Source: Emiliania huxleyi CCMP1516 (lineage: Eukaryota > Haptophyta > Isochrysidales > Noelaerhabdaceae). Taken from it: DNA of 64,000 nt. The first letter of the stretch is position 1. Each line of letters begins with the position of its first letter. Both the position numbers and the translations under genes were made by a program. The stretch spans positions 1,863,841-1,927,840 of the forward strand of contig NW_005198244.1 in NCBI RefSeq assembly GCF_000372725.1, in the 5' to 3' direction. The notes under the pieces are model-generated. The model searched no databases, was not told where the DNA came from, and saw only the letters and a list, made by a program, of their open reading frames with translations. Shown here one piece after another: positions 31,193 through 42,129 of this stretch.

Positions 31193-33894
31193 TCAGAAGA
31201 CGAAGGGGGTGGCTGGCGTCTCTGCGGCCGCGGCGCCGAACAGGAACCCGCCGCCCGACTGGTGCGGCATCAGGTTCTCGTCCTCCGCCTCCTCCGCAAC
31301 GAAGAAGTCGTCGAGGATCTTGACCGTTTTGTTGTACACAGTCTCGTTCGGGTGCGTCTGCAGCTCCTCGAGCTTGTCGACGCCGCCCACCGTGTCGAAC
31401 TGCGTCTGTGAGCGGCGGGGCGACGAGCAGCCGCGTGAGCGGGTGCAGCGGGCGGGCTGGGTCGCGAACGAGATGCTAGTCCCGCTCTAGAGAGGCGCGC
31501 GCACCACGAACGGGTTGGAACCCTTCCCGCGCGCCAGCTCCTCGCCCGCGCCGAGCAGGTGGCCGCACGCGTCGACCGCGAGCTCGATCACCTTTGGGTC
31601 GTTGGCGTCGAGCATCCGCACGAGCGGCTCGAGCAAGCCCGCCTGGTGGTCCACCGGCGCAGCCGTGAAGAGGTGCTCTCGGTGTGCGAAGCGGCGCGGA
31701 GAGAGGCGTGGAGAGGTCGGGCCACGCCCTCGCCTGCACCAGCGCCCCCACCCGGTAGGCAGTGTGCGGCCCCGGGTGGCTCGAGTAGGCGTGGCAGATG
31801 TTGGCCACCGTCCACAGGCACTCCTTCTTGACCTATTGGACACGGGTAAGGTGTGGCAATCGCGGCACGCGGCGCTGTCCGCAGAGCGCCGTCCTCTCGG
31901 GCCTCAAACTCGTCCCGCCCCATCAGGCCGATCACCTCTGGCAGCAGAGGCGTCGCCATCAGCTGGTCGATCTGCGCGGCCGTGCCAGCCGCGATGTTGG
32001 AGAGCGCCCAGCAAGCCTCCTTGCGGGTGCGCGACCGCTCCGAGCAGAGGAACCTGCCTACTCTCAGCGAGGTCTTGGCTGGTCTCGGGGCCACATCGCC
32101 GCACCCTCCGATCCCGGGAGAGGGGCTCGCCGACGACGCGCAGGAAGCCCGCCTCGAGCACCGCGCCGGTCGCGCCGTCCGAGCCGGTGAGGAGGTTTGC
32201 GAGCGCGCGCAGGGCGGGCACCTGCGCGGCGGCGGGGGGCGGTGGCGAGGGCGGTGGTGAGGGCGGTGGTGAGGGCGGTGGCGAGGGCGGTGGCGAGGGC
32301 GGTGGTGAGGGCGGTGGTGAGGGCGGTGGCGAGGGCGGTGGCGAGGGCGGTGGCGAGGGCGGTGGCGAGGGCGGTGGCGAGGGCGGTGGCGAGGGCGGTG
32401 GCGAGGGCGGTGGCGGCGGTGGCGAAGGGATGGGGCGAAGGGGGCAACAACGACGCGCGCGCTCCTGCACCGACGGCGGCGCGTGCTCCAGATGGTGGAC
32501 GAGGCGAGGAAGGCAGCCGACCGAGACGACGCCGTCGGCGGCGTCGCCCCCCGCCTCTGCGACGTGCGAGAGGGCCCACATGGTGTCCATCATGAGCTCC
32601 GAGTCGTCGAGCGAGAGCAGCTTTGCGAGGGTGGGCAGCGCGCGCTCGACGTGCTCGAGGGCGGGCGCGGGCTTGTTGCGCACCAAGTTGGAGAGGCACC
32701 TACCGGGGGGGGCAGAGGTGGCGCGAGCCTCCTCGCCGTTCGTCGCGCCTCTGGCCGGAGCGGCGCCAAGTCGCGTTGCGGAGCGGGCCCATCTGCGAGG
32801 TGGTTGCCATCTCTTCGATCATGCTCAGCACGCTCGGCAACGCGCCTGCGGGAGGGGTGGAGTCAGAGGGGTGGCGGCGAGAGTAGGGGTGGAGTCAGAG
32901 GGGTGGCGGCGAGAGCAGAGGTGGAGTCAGAGGGGTGGCTGCGAGAGCAGAGGTGGAGGGAGCGGGGGAGGCGGCGGAAGGGAGGGGGGGGGGAGGGGGG
33001 GAGGCGGCGGGAGGGGAGGCGGTGGGTGGATTCACCGCAGCCGAGGAGCATGTCGCGCAGCGAGGCGCAGTCGCCAGCGACGTTGGAGAGGCACCACACG
33101 GCCTGCTCGCGGGTCTCGACGGAAGGCGAGGTCTGAACGAGGTTGAGGAGCGGCGGGATGGCCCTGCGGGAGACGGAAAACATGTTGAAGAATCAAACAG
33201 GATTTGGGGGCGAGTCGCGGGTCGCAGGGAGGCGGCGTGGAGGAGGGGAAGTGCGTTGCGTGGGTGGCGGCGTGGGTTCGGACTAGGTGGTGCCAAACGG
33301 GGACGGCGGCCGCGGGTTGGCGAACGGGTGGGCGGCGGAGGCTTCTCACCCCGCGTCGACGACTGCCTTGGCGTGGTCGGTCGTGCCGGACACGATGTTG
33401 GTGAGGCACCAGGCCGCCTCGAAGACGACCGCGCCGGCGCCGCCGAGGAGATGGATGAAGACGGGTACCAGCCCCGCCGAGATGCACTCGTCGATGGGCG
33501 GGCCGCCCGAGAGGGAGAGGAGCTTCCGCAGCCGAGTCACCGTCGAGAGCGCCGCCGCGGCATCGCCGCAGCACCCGCCCCGGACGTACTCGTGCACAAT
33601 CGAGGCGAGCCTAGGCACCTCCGCCGCCGCCGAGCAGGCGTTGGCGACCGCGTCAGCTGCGGCGGCTGCGGGGTCAGTGGGCTCCTCGGCTGCGGCATCG
33701 GCGGGCTGAGCAAAGCGTCTCTTGGCGAGCGTCTCGTCCTTCTTTGCCTTGCGGAGCTCGATCTTGTTCTCGTTGCGGCGCGAGCGGGCGTCGTCAGCGT
33801 CGAGGCCGCGGCTTCGGCCACGGCGGGAGGGGGAGCTTGGAAGGGAAGCCCGCATTGCTCGTCGTCGTCGCTCGTCGCCGCTTGTGGCCCCCAC
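31193..33894 (-). CDS. Importin subunit alpha, multi-exon
   Basis: This is the adaptor that binds nuclear localisation signals and importin beta. The N-terminus has the basic importin-beta-binding region (RRNENKIELRKAKKDETLAK). Armadillo repeats follow with their hallmark W and N residues: VVFEAAWCLTNIVSGTTDHA, TREQAVWCLSNVAGD, LMMDTMWALSHVAE, TRKEACWALSNIAAGT, KKECLWTVANICHAYSS and KVIELAVDACGHLL. The terminus is acidic (DDFFVAEEAEDENL) and ends ETPATPFVF. Start: Met at 33894, or an internal Met at 33855. Many introns are short, and one contains the 12-bp array at 32230-32430. Splice borders other than the block edges were not fixed exactly. Confidence 0.9.
32230..32430. repeat. GGTGGCGAGGGC/GGTGGTGAGGGC intronic minisatellite
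   Basis: About seventeen 12-bp units in two versions within an importin-alpha intron. The same unit codes SPPP in the LRR gene near 18000-18110; here it is non-coding. Confidence 0.9.
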
Positions 33895-34276
33895 AACGTT
33901 TGAATGTTGCGTTTTCCTTCTCGTCCTTGTTAGATCTAAATGCTGTTCTCCACCTTCCTACATACATACAGACATGCTGTGTCGTCAATAGCGACTGGTT
34001 GCTGCCCTGTGAGCGTCCATAGACACCTCACACAAGCCCACACGTAGTCTCGTCCGTGGCTGCCTTGCGGACGGCCGGCGAGCGAGCGAGATTGCTAGAG
34101 GCGGAGCAGTCTGTCTGTGCTCTAGCCTCGCACGTTACCCCATGTCGCCTGTCTGTGTTGTTTCTGCTGTTGTCTGTACCCTTGGCACCGTGGGTGCTGG
34201 GGGGGCGACAGGGTTGGGGGCGTGGCCCAGAGTGGCGTAGTGCGGTACGATGTGTGGCAGAGCCCGCGGCTGGCCG

Positions 34277-34368
34277 AGTGTCTTGTGAGTTTGTGTGTCT
34301 GTGTGTCGCTCGCACGTGTCGTCCTCTCTTCTGTCCCGCGTCCACCCATACCGCTTTGGTGTCCAGTG
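34277..34368 (+). repeat. Dispersed repeat R3, copy 1
   Basis: GTGTCTTGTGAGTTTGTGTG to GGTGTCCAGT, with internal CTGTGTGTCGCTCG and TCTGTCCCGCGTCC, is repeated with about 85-90 % identity by eye at 54098-54187. The rest of 33895-35382 holds no supported gene. Confidence 0.65.
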
Positions 34369-34956
34369 TCCGGAGTCTGACTGTTCTTGTGCTTCTTCGC
34401 CTTTTCTTTCTGTATTTTTTATAATTACGATTATATGAATATATGTGTATTGTTGTGTATGCCTAGGGCGGAGGTGCAATCTCGAGGGTGCAATCGTGGT
34501 CAGACCCGTTATCGGTCTCAGTTCGAGCGTGCCAACAGGCTGAGAGTCCCAAGAGCTTGCGAGGTTTCGCGTAAACCGTAATGTTCCGTATTGCGGAAGG
34601 ATGACACAGCCTGCGAATCAATCACACACGACGACACCATGAAACCATTGACACAGCATACGGGCATCTATTTTAGCGCCGCATCCACCGGGCAACGAGC
34701 GCCGCGGTCTCCTGCTTCGTCGCGCGGGCGTGCTGCTCGCTCTTTCGCTCCTCGCTCTCGGTTTAAATGCCCGGCGCGATTTCTTTCGCTCTCCTCCAAC
34801 ACTAGGCACAGGTACGGGACTGGCGCGCACTGGCACTACACAGGTACATACACCACGCGGGAGAGCCGATCGATATAAGATTCTAATTGTTGGTTTTCAA
34901 AAATATCTCAGATTCTCGTACAAAAAAACCTCTCCCGCACAACACCGGCCACGGGA

Positions 34957-34997
34957 CTCACCTGACAGCACCTGACAACCTGACAGCCAGGGCTCAG
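34957..34997 (+). repeat. CCTGACAGC fragment shared with 5262-5300
   Basis: CACCTGACAGCACCTGACA, then CCTGACAGCCAGGGCTCAG, matches 5262-5300 almost exactly, 30 kb away. The shared GCCAGGGCTCAG edge shows it is a copied unit rather than chance simple repeat. Confidence 0.7.
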
Positions 34998-35382
34998 CGT
35001 CATAATGTTAACGAAGACACCCAGTGACATCAAAACGCATCCTATTTGGCGTTTAGCATCTAAGCTCGAGCATCTAGGATGCGTGCGTGTATCATCTGTG
35101 TATGTAGATGGGGTGTCGCCGCCCCTGTGCCCTGACGCCGGGCGCCGACCATGTCGCGCCGCCCCGGAGAAATCGCCATGGAGGAGAAATGCCATGCCGC
35201 ACCACTGCTAACTGGTCAGCGGGGCCAGCGCTGTGCGGGGGGCAAGGCCTGTTTGGCACGAAGAATAACGCGCGCACAAGGCGCGGCCGGGCGCCGCTTG
35301 CCAGGCAGTGCTGTCAGACGCCCTTACATCGCGCGCGCCTCCTCCCGCCCCCGCAGGCGCGCTCACTCTCCGGGCGCGCGGC

Positions 35383-36165
35383 ATGTCGGCGTCCACGGCG
35401 CAGTCCTCCGCCCTGCGGCTCATGAGCGACCTCAAGACGATGAAGCAGAGCCCGCCTGAAGGCGTCAGCGCGAGCCCGATGTCGGAGGACAACCTCTTCG
35501 TGTGGGGGGGCACGGTCTTCGGTCCCGACGACACAGCTTGGGAGGGGGGCATCTACTCGATGCGGCTGACGTTCACCGATCAGTACCCAGACAAGCCGCC
35601 GCGCGTGCGCTTCACGTCAGAGATGGTGCGCGGCAGTGTCCCCGCCAGGGCCGTCCGCAGCGCGGCGGCGGCGCGTGGGGGCGGCGAGTGCCCGGGCGCC
35701 CTTCCCGGCCCGGCCCGACCTCCTTCCATCTCACCGCCACCACCACCTCGCCCTCCGCAGTTCCATCCAAACATCTACCCCGACGGCACGCTCTGCATGG
35801 ACCTGATCCAGGACAACTGGTCCCCGATCTACTCGGTCTGCTCGATCCTCATCGCGATCCGTTCGCTGCTGACGGACCCCAACTGCGCGAGCCCGGCCAA
35901 CCCCGAGGCGGCGCACCTCTACCAGACGGACAAAAAGCAGTATGGCCGGTGCGCAGTGTCCCGCTCCCCACCACTGTCCCCACTCACCACGCCGCACCCC
36001 TGGTCCGCCCGTCCGCTGCCGAGTGACCGGCACGCGCCCCTCCGTGTCGTCTCCGCGCCCCCTGCCTAGCCCGCACGCCCATGCACGGTTCGCCACCAAC
36101 GCGTCCTGCATGCGCGCGCCCGCAGGAGAGTGCGCCGCGTCGCAGAAAAGTCTGTGGGCGGCTGA
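35383..36165 (+). CDS. Ubiquitin-conjugating enzyme E2, RAD6/UBE2A type, three exons
   Basis: Exons are 35383-35625, 35761-35948 and 36126-36165, all GT-AG with matching phases, giving 156 residues. Motifs are RLMSDLKTMKQSPPEGVSAS, TAWEGGIYSMRLTFTDQYPD, FHPNIYPDGTLCMDLIQDNW (HPN plus catalytic Cys) and CSILIAIRSLLTDPNCASPA. The terminus RVRRVAEKSV aligns with the RAD6 C-terminal helix. Length and motifs fit RAD6, the E2 for histone H2B and PCNA ubiquitination. The third exon codes only thirteen residues. Confidence 0.92.
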
Positions 36166-36684
36166 TTGCCGCGGGCAGAGAGGGCGGGTGACACTTGATT
36201 CTGGGCGAGTGGGCCGCGCGCGTTGCCGCGAATGGCGGCAGCGCCGCGCTCTGGGTATGCAGTGCATGGGCACGGCGCGCGCAGCACCGCGGGGCTTGTG
36301 CGCAGAGGAGGACGGGGCATGTCGTCTCCTGGAGTCCGCTGCCCGGGCCGTGTGGTGTGTCGGGCGGGACCTCCCGGGGCGGCGCGGAGGGCTCCGATGA
36401 GGTCTGACGCGCGATCCCGTCTGTGTTGCGCCGGGTTGTGGCTGTGGGGTGGTTATCTCCGTCTCTGTGTGCGCACGCGCTCGCGGCGCTCTCGCTGCTG
36501 CCGAGGCACGCTCGAGCTCGCGTCTGCGCACATTCCCCCTGCAGCCGTTGTACACATGAAATAACACATCGAGAGAGCGTAGAGTGTCTCTGCACTCTGG
36601 GTTTCAACGACGACTCACACTCGTCACACGCGTGTGCCGCGCTCTGGGACCGCTCTGTCTCTGCAGGCGGCCCCAAAAGCCCCG

Positions 36685-37265
36685 CTAGGCGCTACCTCTG
36701 ACGAGCTCCGCGATAAGGTAGTCGTCCGAGGCCCAGCTCCGGCTCAGCCGCAGACCCGCTGCCTCGGCCAGCCGCCGCGTCTCCTCCTCGCTGAACTTGC
36801 GGCTCTGCTCGACAAAGACGCGCTCGCCTGTGGCACGGGCCCTCGAGCTCAGCGCCGGTCCGCGGAGGCGAAAGACGCTGTGCACTGCGGCGACACACCT
36901 GCCGCGAAACGGCGAAGCTCCCTCCGCCCTCCGCCCTCCGCGGGGACGGAGAGGACGACGGCCCGCCGCGCCTCCACGTGGGTGCGCACCGAGGTGGAGG
37001 CGGCGTCGTACTCGGCGACATGCCTCGAGGCGGGAAGGGGAGGGGAGGGCGGGGTGCGCCACGGAGCGAGTAGTGCGTGGTCGGCGAGAAGGCGACGAGG
37101 AGTGAGAGACAGGAACGCCAGCCGGTCAGGGGTGGGGGGAGGGGTGGGGGGAGGGGTGGGGGTGGTGAGAGACAGTCACCGCCAGTCTGCCGTGTCGAAG
37201 TCGGTGCCAGTGATGTCGTTGACGTGTGACAGCGCGTTGAGCGTGAAGGCCGCCGTCCAGCCCTC
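36685..37265 (-). pseudogene. EgtD-like histidine methyltransferase, 5'-truncated fragment
   Basis: Three exons (37265-37180, 37023-36899, 36827-36685) splice in frame. They give EGWTAAFTLNALSHVNDITG, FDTADWRHVAEYDAA, RTHVEARRAVVLSVPAEGG and GERVFVEQSRKFSEEETRRL, ending LIAELVRGSA. This matches the C-terminal part of EgtD, the SAM-dependent histidine trimethylase of ergothioneine synthesis (AFNLNLLARIN, then F-H-A-Y). The N-terminal SAM-binding part is absent. Only about 380 bp separate this from the 3' end of the next gene, and that gap is a purine-only repeat tract. Splice sites look intact, so truncation may be recent. Confidence 0.6.
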
Positions 37266-37315
37266 CTGTTCACAGGCCGTCGGATGTGAAGACGACGCCG
37301 TCCGACCGTCTCGTC

Positions 37316-37440
37316 TACCGGGGAGGGGAGGGAGGGGGAGAGCGAAAGAGGGAGAGCGAAAGAGGTATGAGGGAGGGGGAGAGGGAGAGGGAGAGGGGGA
37401 GAGGAAGGGAGGGAGGGGGGGGGGGGGGGGGCGGCGGGAA
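37316..37440. repeat. Pure-purine tract with G-run
   Basis: Over 110 nearly uninterrupted A/G bases of GGGAGAGCGAAAGAG type end in a run of about 17 G. It is capable of triplex or quadruplex formation. Confidence 0.85.
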
Positions 37441-37646
37441 GATCACGTGCGACCACATGTACATGTGTGGAAAGGGGGGAGGGGGGACAACGAGGGGCTG
37501 CGGCGTGGAGGAGGTCCTACCTCGGCGGCGCGTCCAAACGCCGTCGCACGTCCGCCAGAGAGGCAGTCGCCCTGTCGGCAGGCTGGAGGCGTAGAGACGT
37601 CGGCTGCAGAGGAGTACGCGGGTGGGGCTGCTGGGAGGGGAGGCGT

Positions 37647-38986
37647 CTAGTTGCCGAAGAAGTTCTCGATGAAGCTTCCGCTCTTGCTGCTCGGCGTGCC
37701 GAAGATGTTGAAGCCCTGCAAGGTAGGTTGCACGGGCGGGTGAGGCGGGTGTGGGCGAGGCGGGCGGCAAATCCTTGCGCGGGTTTAGAGAGAGAGAGAG
37801 CGCGCGCATCTGGAGGCATCTGGAGGCATCTGGAGGCATCTCGGAGGCGATCGCGTCTCGAACGCGTCTCAGGGGTGTCATGGAAGGGTCGCGGAAGGGT
37901 CTCCCGTCGGGTCTCGGAAGGGTCTCCCGTCGGGTCTCGGAAGGCTCTCCCGGAAGGGTCTCGGAAGGGTCCGCCGCACCGGGATCCCCACGATCCGCTT
38001 CTTGGGGTCAAAGTCCTTCTCCTTCGGCTTGATGGTGCGCGCGCTCACCTGCACGGGCGAGGGCGTGCGTGCGTGAGGACACACGAGGCCGTTCTCCTCT
38101 CCCGCTGCCTCTCCCCCCTCCGGGCCACCAACACCCTCGTCCTCACCCCTCGCCGCACCTCTCCCCGCACCGCCCGCAGCCCGCCCCGCCGCCACTGCCC
38201 CCCCCCGCCCCTCCCTCCCTCCCCGTCCCTCGAGCGAGTGGCGCAGGCAGGCTCGGCGCGGGCAGAGCGCGGCGAGCCAGGCGAGGCCCAGCTATGGGGC
38301 GCAGCTGCACCTCGTTGGAGCCCTTGGGGTAGGAGCGGGCGCCGGTCGGGTCGTTGGAGATGGTGGGAAAGGCGGTGGCGACGGGGTTGGTCACGTAGCC
38401 TTTCATCGCGCCGAGCCAGTCGCTCACCACTGCGGGGAAAGAGAGGGGGGCGGAGGGTTGCTGTGGCGGACGGGTGGGGGGCGGGGCTGCGAGGGCGCCG
38501 CAGAGTGCCGCGGAGCGCGGGGCCAGCTGCGAGGACCGCAGCGTCGGGCGGCGGCGGCGGCGCTGGCGAGGTCGGCAGCAGTGGCTGCGGCGGACGCGAG
38601 CGCGGCGGCGGCGCGGACAAACAGATCGACGGTGGCGGTGGTGTGGGCAAGGCGGCGCGGCGGGCACCGTCGAGCGGGTTGTCAACAATGCTGGCGGTGT
38701 AGTAGCCGTCATCCGCAAGCGAGGGGCGCTGGTTCATGTTGTACGACGACTTTGCATTCTTGTCGAGGTAGTCCGCCCACCCGACCTCACTCATGAACGG
38801 GTTCTCAAAGCCCTCCTCCTCGAGCTCGCCCGCGAGCGCCCGCTCAAAGACGGTCTCGTCCATGAAGACGGAGGCGGCAGCGGGGCGCACGGCGGCGGCG
38901 CGCGACGGCGCGGCGCTGGGCATGTAGCCGTCGCACGTGGCGACGAGCGCTGCGGCCGTCGCGCAGCGAATCAGCGAAGTGGACAT
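37647..38986 (-). CDS. Plastid-targeted-looking protein, unrecognised family, four exons
   Basis: Exon 1 starts MSTSLIRCATAAALVATCDG (signal-like), followed by an Ala/Arg-rich stretch ending AAASVFMDET, as in bipartite leaders of secondary red plastids. The mature part contains ELEEEGFENPFMSEVGWADY, SLADDGYYTASIVDNPLD, an exon SDWLGAMKGYVTNPVATAFP to SYPKGSNEVQLRP, an exon ARTIKPKEKDFDPKKRIVGI, and a last exon GFNIFGTPSSKSGSFIENFF with stop at 37647. Joins keep frame (CGACG/GTGCCC to CCGCAG; CTTGCAG before GFN). The total is about 190 residues. I do not recognise the family. A thylakoid or stroma role is inferred from the leader only. Confidence 0.65.
37855..37985. repeat. GGAAGGGTCTCCCGTCGGGTC intronic repeats
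   Basis: Tandem copies of a roughly 28-bp unit (GGGTCTCGGAAGGGTCTCCC) in an intron of the plastid-type gene. Upstream, three copies of ATCTGGAGGC lie at 37806-37840. Confidence 0.75.
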
Positions 38987-39233
38987 TGTCGAGGCGAGAT
39001 TCTGTGGTGTTCGTCGAACATGGATTTTTTTACAACTGTAGGGTCATTGACACCTCCGAGCGGCCTGGCCGTTGGAATGGCTGAGGAGGGGAGGACGACT
39101 GTCCCCGACGGCGCGAACCTCAGTTACGAGCCGCCCTCCCCCGATGGCGATGCGGACATGCGGCGATGCGGGGCGCGGGGGAGGTCAAAACTCAAATGTC
39201 AAATGACCTGCCTAGTTGCTAGTATAAGCCGAC

Positions 39234-39815
39234 ATGCCAGGCATGCCGACCTTTCGGAGCCCCCCCTCGTACACGTGTGCCGGACATGCGGGGTTCGGGA
39301 AGGTCTATGACCTACCTAGTAAGCCGACATGCCCCATGCTTGTCGTCGGGTTTCTGCCGACGGCGGTGGAGGACAGATCGCACTTTGGCGCGTGGGCCGT
39401 CCTCTCGTCGCCCCTCACGCTCTCCTTCGACCTCACGGACACAGCGACGCTCGACCGCGTGTGGCCCATCATCTCCAACGTCCACCTCCTCCGCGTCAAC
39501 GCCGCGTGGGCCGGGTCACCCGGGCGCCTCGTCCGTGCGACGGCGGAGCACATGCTCTTCGCCAAGCCTCTCGGCGGCGGGGAGCACGCGGTGTTTGTCC
39601 TAGCCACCGGGTCCACGAGCACGAGCGTGGAGATCCGGATGCCGGACGTGGTCGGCACCACCGACGATCAGACCGTGCTGCGCGTGCTCGATGCGTACGA
39701 CGACGCCAGAGACCTTGGTCAAACGCTCGTCGAGGGGCGCGCGTTTGCTACAGGACCGATCGAGCCGCGGGACAGTCGTTTTTACCTGTTTGTGAGGAGG
39801 GTCACGGACTCATGA
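39234..39815 (+). pseudogene. GH27 alpha-galactosidase-like C-terminal fragment
   Basis: PMLVVGFLPTAVEDRSHFGA, then WAVLSSPLTLSFDLTD, then LDRVWPIISNVHLLRVNAAW, then AGSPG match the region after the catalytic barrel core of GH27 enzymes, followed by the beta-sandwich domain, ending FYLFVRRVTDS. The catalytic-Asp half is missing. Upstream (39185-39330) are two direct repeats containing CCTAGTxxCTAGTA-like sequence and AAGCCGACATGCC, not exons. It is probably a broken gene or a fragment copied by duplication. Confidence 0.6.
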
Positions 39816-39849
39816 TAGAGGATGCTATAGTGTGCCCTTATCGCCACCG

Positions 39850-39942
39850 AATAAATAAATAAATAAAACGGACACACCAAACAAGGGGTGGGAGAAGGAC
39901 AGGGTCCCCACCTGCGCGAGCAGGATCTTGTAAGGACGATCA
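39850..39942 (-). mobile_element. ATTT-tailed dispersed repeat, short copy
   Basis: Reverse complement of the two ends of 18360-18909, with the middle deleted at an ACCCTGTC microhomology. It lies immediately 3' of the GH27 fragment stop. Confidence 0.7.
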
Positions 39943-40071
39943 TCGCCAGCGAGCAAAAGAAAGAAAAAGCAAAGGCTTTCGTTTTTTATTGCACGTGATA
40001 AAATTGCGAGCGCACGCCCCTGTGCAGCCCACTGCACGCCATTGGGCCCGCCCTCGCCTCCGTCTCCCAGC

Positions 40072-42129
40072 ATGGGCCAGCAGACGAGGCCACTCAGCAT
40101 CTTCGTCGCCTTCATCGCAGCCCTCGGCCTGAGCGGCTCTGCTTCAACCATGCTCTTCATCACGTTCCCACTGCCCAAAGCGACGGCTTACCCGCTGCCT
40201 TCCCCGCCGTCACCACCTGCCTCACCACGGTCGCCCTCTCCGCCTTCTGATCCTCTTACTTGCTTCGGAACCATGGAAGCTCGCACGCGGCAAGTGCTCT
40301 GCGCTAACAACTTGAACAATCCATTTTCTCCCTTGGCTGTGTCGTGGTACTCATCCCTGGACGAATGCACAGCTTCGTGCCCTTACTACAAACCGACCGA
40401 TGCCGATGCCGACAAAATCGGCTGTCTTACGCCAGGGTGCGTCAGAGCGACGTCAGATCCGTCGCTTCAGGGTCGAGACGAAGGTCTCGGTTGCAATCAG
40501 CTCTACTTTGTGTCTGGGACTGACGGCAGAGTGACACCATGCAAAGAAGAGGACCTTCCGTTCTCGAATCTGAATACTCGGCAGTGCGGAGCCACCTTTG
40601 TTCAAGCGGATCCGAAGACCACGGTGGGCTACGAATTCGACCCGGTCACCAAGGCAGGTACCATTGTTGGAGACCGCACGACTTACTACGAACTGACGGA
40701 CGACGATAACTCCACCGTGCCGGGTTTCGCTACGTGGAATGTGTGCTGCAGAGGAGGACCCAAGCTCTCGTGTGCCCCGCCGTCGTCGCCACCCTCGCCG
40801 CCCTCGCTGCCGCCCACGCCCCCGCCGCCCTCGCCGCCACCCACGCCGCCGCCCTCGCCATCTCCGCCCTCGCCGCCGCCACCCACGCCCCCGCCGTCCG
40901 CTCCGCTCCGCCCACGGCCGCCTTGGCCGCCGCCGCCGCTCCCGCCGTCGACCTCGCTGCCACCCCCCTCGCCGCCGCCAACCCCGCCCCCGCCGCCGCC
41001 GCCGTACCCACCCGGAGCCGCCCCGCGGCCGCCGCCGTACCCGCCCGGCAAGGCGCCCTCGCCGCCGCCCCAGCCGCCGCCGTACCCGCCCGGCAAGGCG
41101 CCGACGCCGCCGCCCCGGCCGCCCGGCAAGGCGCCGACGCCGCCGCCCTCGCCACCGCCGTATCCGCCCGGCAAGGCGCCAGCTCCGCCGCCCCGGCCGC
41201 CCGGCAAGGCGCCGACGCCGCCGCCCTCGCCGCCACCGTACCCGCCCGGCAAGGCGCCGACGCCGCCGCCCCAGCCGCCCGGCAAGGCGCCGACGCCGCC
41301 GCCCCGGCCGCCGCCATACCCGCCCGGCAAGGCGCCGATGCCACCGCCCTCGCCACCGCCGTACCCGCCCGGCAAGGCTCCGACGCCGCCGCCCTCGCCG
41401 CCGCCGTACCCGCCCGAAAGCGCGCCCTCGCCGCCGCCGCCCTCGCCGCCGCCCCAGCCGCCCGGCAAGGCGCCGACGCCGCTGCCTTCGCCGCCTCCGC
41501 ACCCGCCTGGAGCTATGCCACACCCGCCGCCGTACCCACCGGGCAGGGGACCGGCCCCGCCCCCCTCGCCGTCGCCTCCCTGGCCGCCGCCCCCCTCACC
41601 GCCACCACCATCACCACCTCCGCCCCCACCTCCTTTACCGCCGCCAAGCCCGCTATCGCCCTCTTCGCCGCCGCCCTCGGAGGCTCTCTCCGCCGAATGC
41701 CCGCTTCTCTCTACGCAACTCGTCGACGGAGACAAGACGCTCGCGCAGACCGAGGGCCAGGCGTGCGGCGACGGCCTCCTCAACGGCCTCATCACCTCCT
41801 GCCGCGACGTGGTCGCCTACCGCGCCTCGCCCAACTACCCGGGCCTCTACGAGTACACGTATTGCAAAGACAGGATCACGTTTGTTGGCTGCACCACGAA
41901 CTCGGATCTCACCCCGTCGGGCTCCCCGCTCATCTGCGGCCCTCCGGCGGAGATGACGGCTACGAACGAAGCACTCGGAGTGTCGAAGGGCCGAGACGGC
42001 CTGGGGGCGGGAGCGATAGCTGGAATTGTGGTGGGAGGCGTGCTCCTCGCCTGCATTGCGATTTTTCTGCTGGCCGTGGCCCGACCCCGCAGACGTGACA
42101 AGGCCGCATGCAGCAGTCTCGCTGCATGA
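40072..42129 (+). CDS. Proline-rich single-pass surface glycoprotein
   Basis: A single exon. An N-terminal signal-like segment (PLSIFVAFIAALGLSGSA) comes first, then a Cys-rich ectodomain of about 190 residues (LTCFGTMEARTRQVLCANN, then SWYSSLDECTASCPYYKP, then WNVCCRGGP). A roughly 310-residue proline domain of PPYPPGKAPTPPPSP repeats follows. A second small Cys domain (SAECPLLSTQLVDGDKT, then ITFVGCTTNSD) precedes a transmembrane helix (AGAIAGIVVGGVLLACIAIF) and a short basic tail. The start at 40072 (MGQQTRPL) is preferred over 40042 because the signal peptide follows it directly. The likely site is the cell surface or scale matrix. No family is recognised for the Cys domains. Confidence 0.8.
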   Translation: MGQQTRPLSIFVAFIAALGLSGSASTMLFITFPLPKATAYPLPSPPSPPASPRSPSPPSDPLTCFGTMEARTRQVLCANNLNNPFSPLAVSWYSSLDECTASCPYYKPTDADADKIGCLTPGCVRATSDPSLQGRDEGLGCNQLYFVSGTDGRVTPCKEEDLPFSNLNTRQCGATFVQADPKTTVGYEFDPVTKAGTIVGDRTTYYELTDDDNSTVPGFATWNVCCRGGPKLSCAPPSSPPSPPSLPPTPPPPSPPPTPPPSPSPPSPPPPTPPPSAPLRPRPPWPPPPLPPSTSLPPPSPPPTPPPPPPPYPPGAAPRPPPYPPGKAPSPPPQPPPYPPGKAPTPPPRPPGKAPTPPPSPPPYPPGKAPAPPPRPPGKAPTPPPSPPPYPPGKAPTPPPQPPGKAPTPPPRPPPYPPGKAPMPPPSPPPYPPGKAPTPPPSPPPYPPESAPSPPPPSPPPQPPGKAPTPLPSPPPHPPGAMPHPPPYPPGRGPAPPPSPSPPWPPPPSPPPPSPPPPPPPLPPPSPLSPSSPPPSEALSAECPLLSTQLVDGDKTLAQTEGQACGDGLLNGLITSCRDVVAYRASPNYPGLYEYTYCKDRITFVGCTTNSDLTPSGSPLICGPPAEMTATNEALGVSKGRDGLGAGAIAGIVVGGVLLACIAIFLLAVARPRRRDKAACSSLAA
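40900..41690. repeat. In-frame PPYPPGKAPTPPP repeat array
   Basis: Imperfect 33- to 42-bp units coding PPYPPGKAPTPPPSPP within the surface glycoprotein; about ten copies, with PRPP, QPP or SPP variants. Confidence 0.85.
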
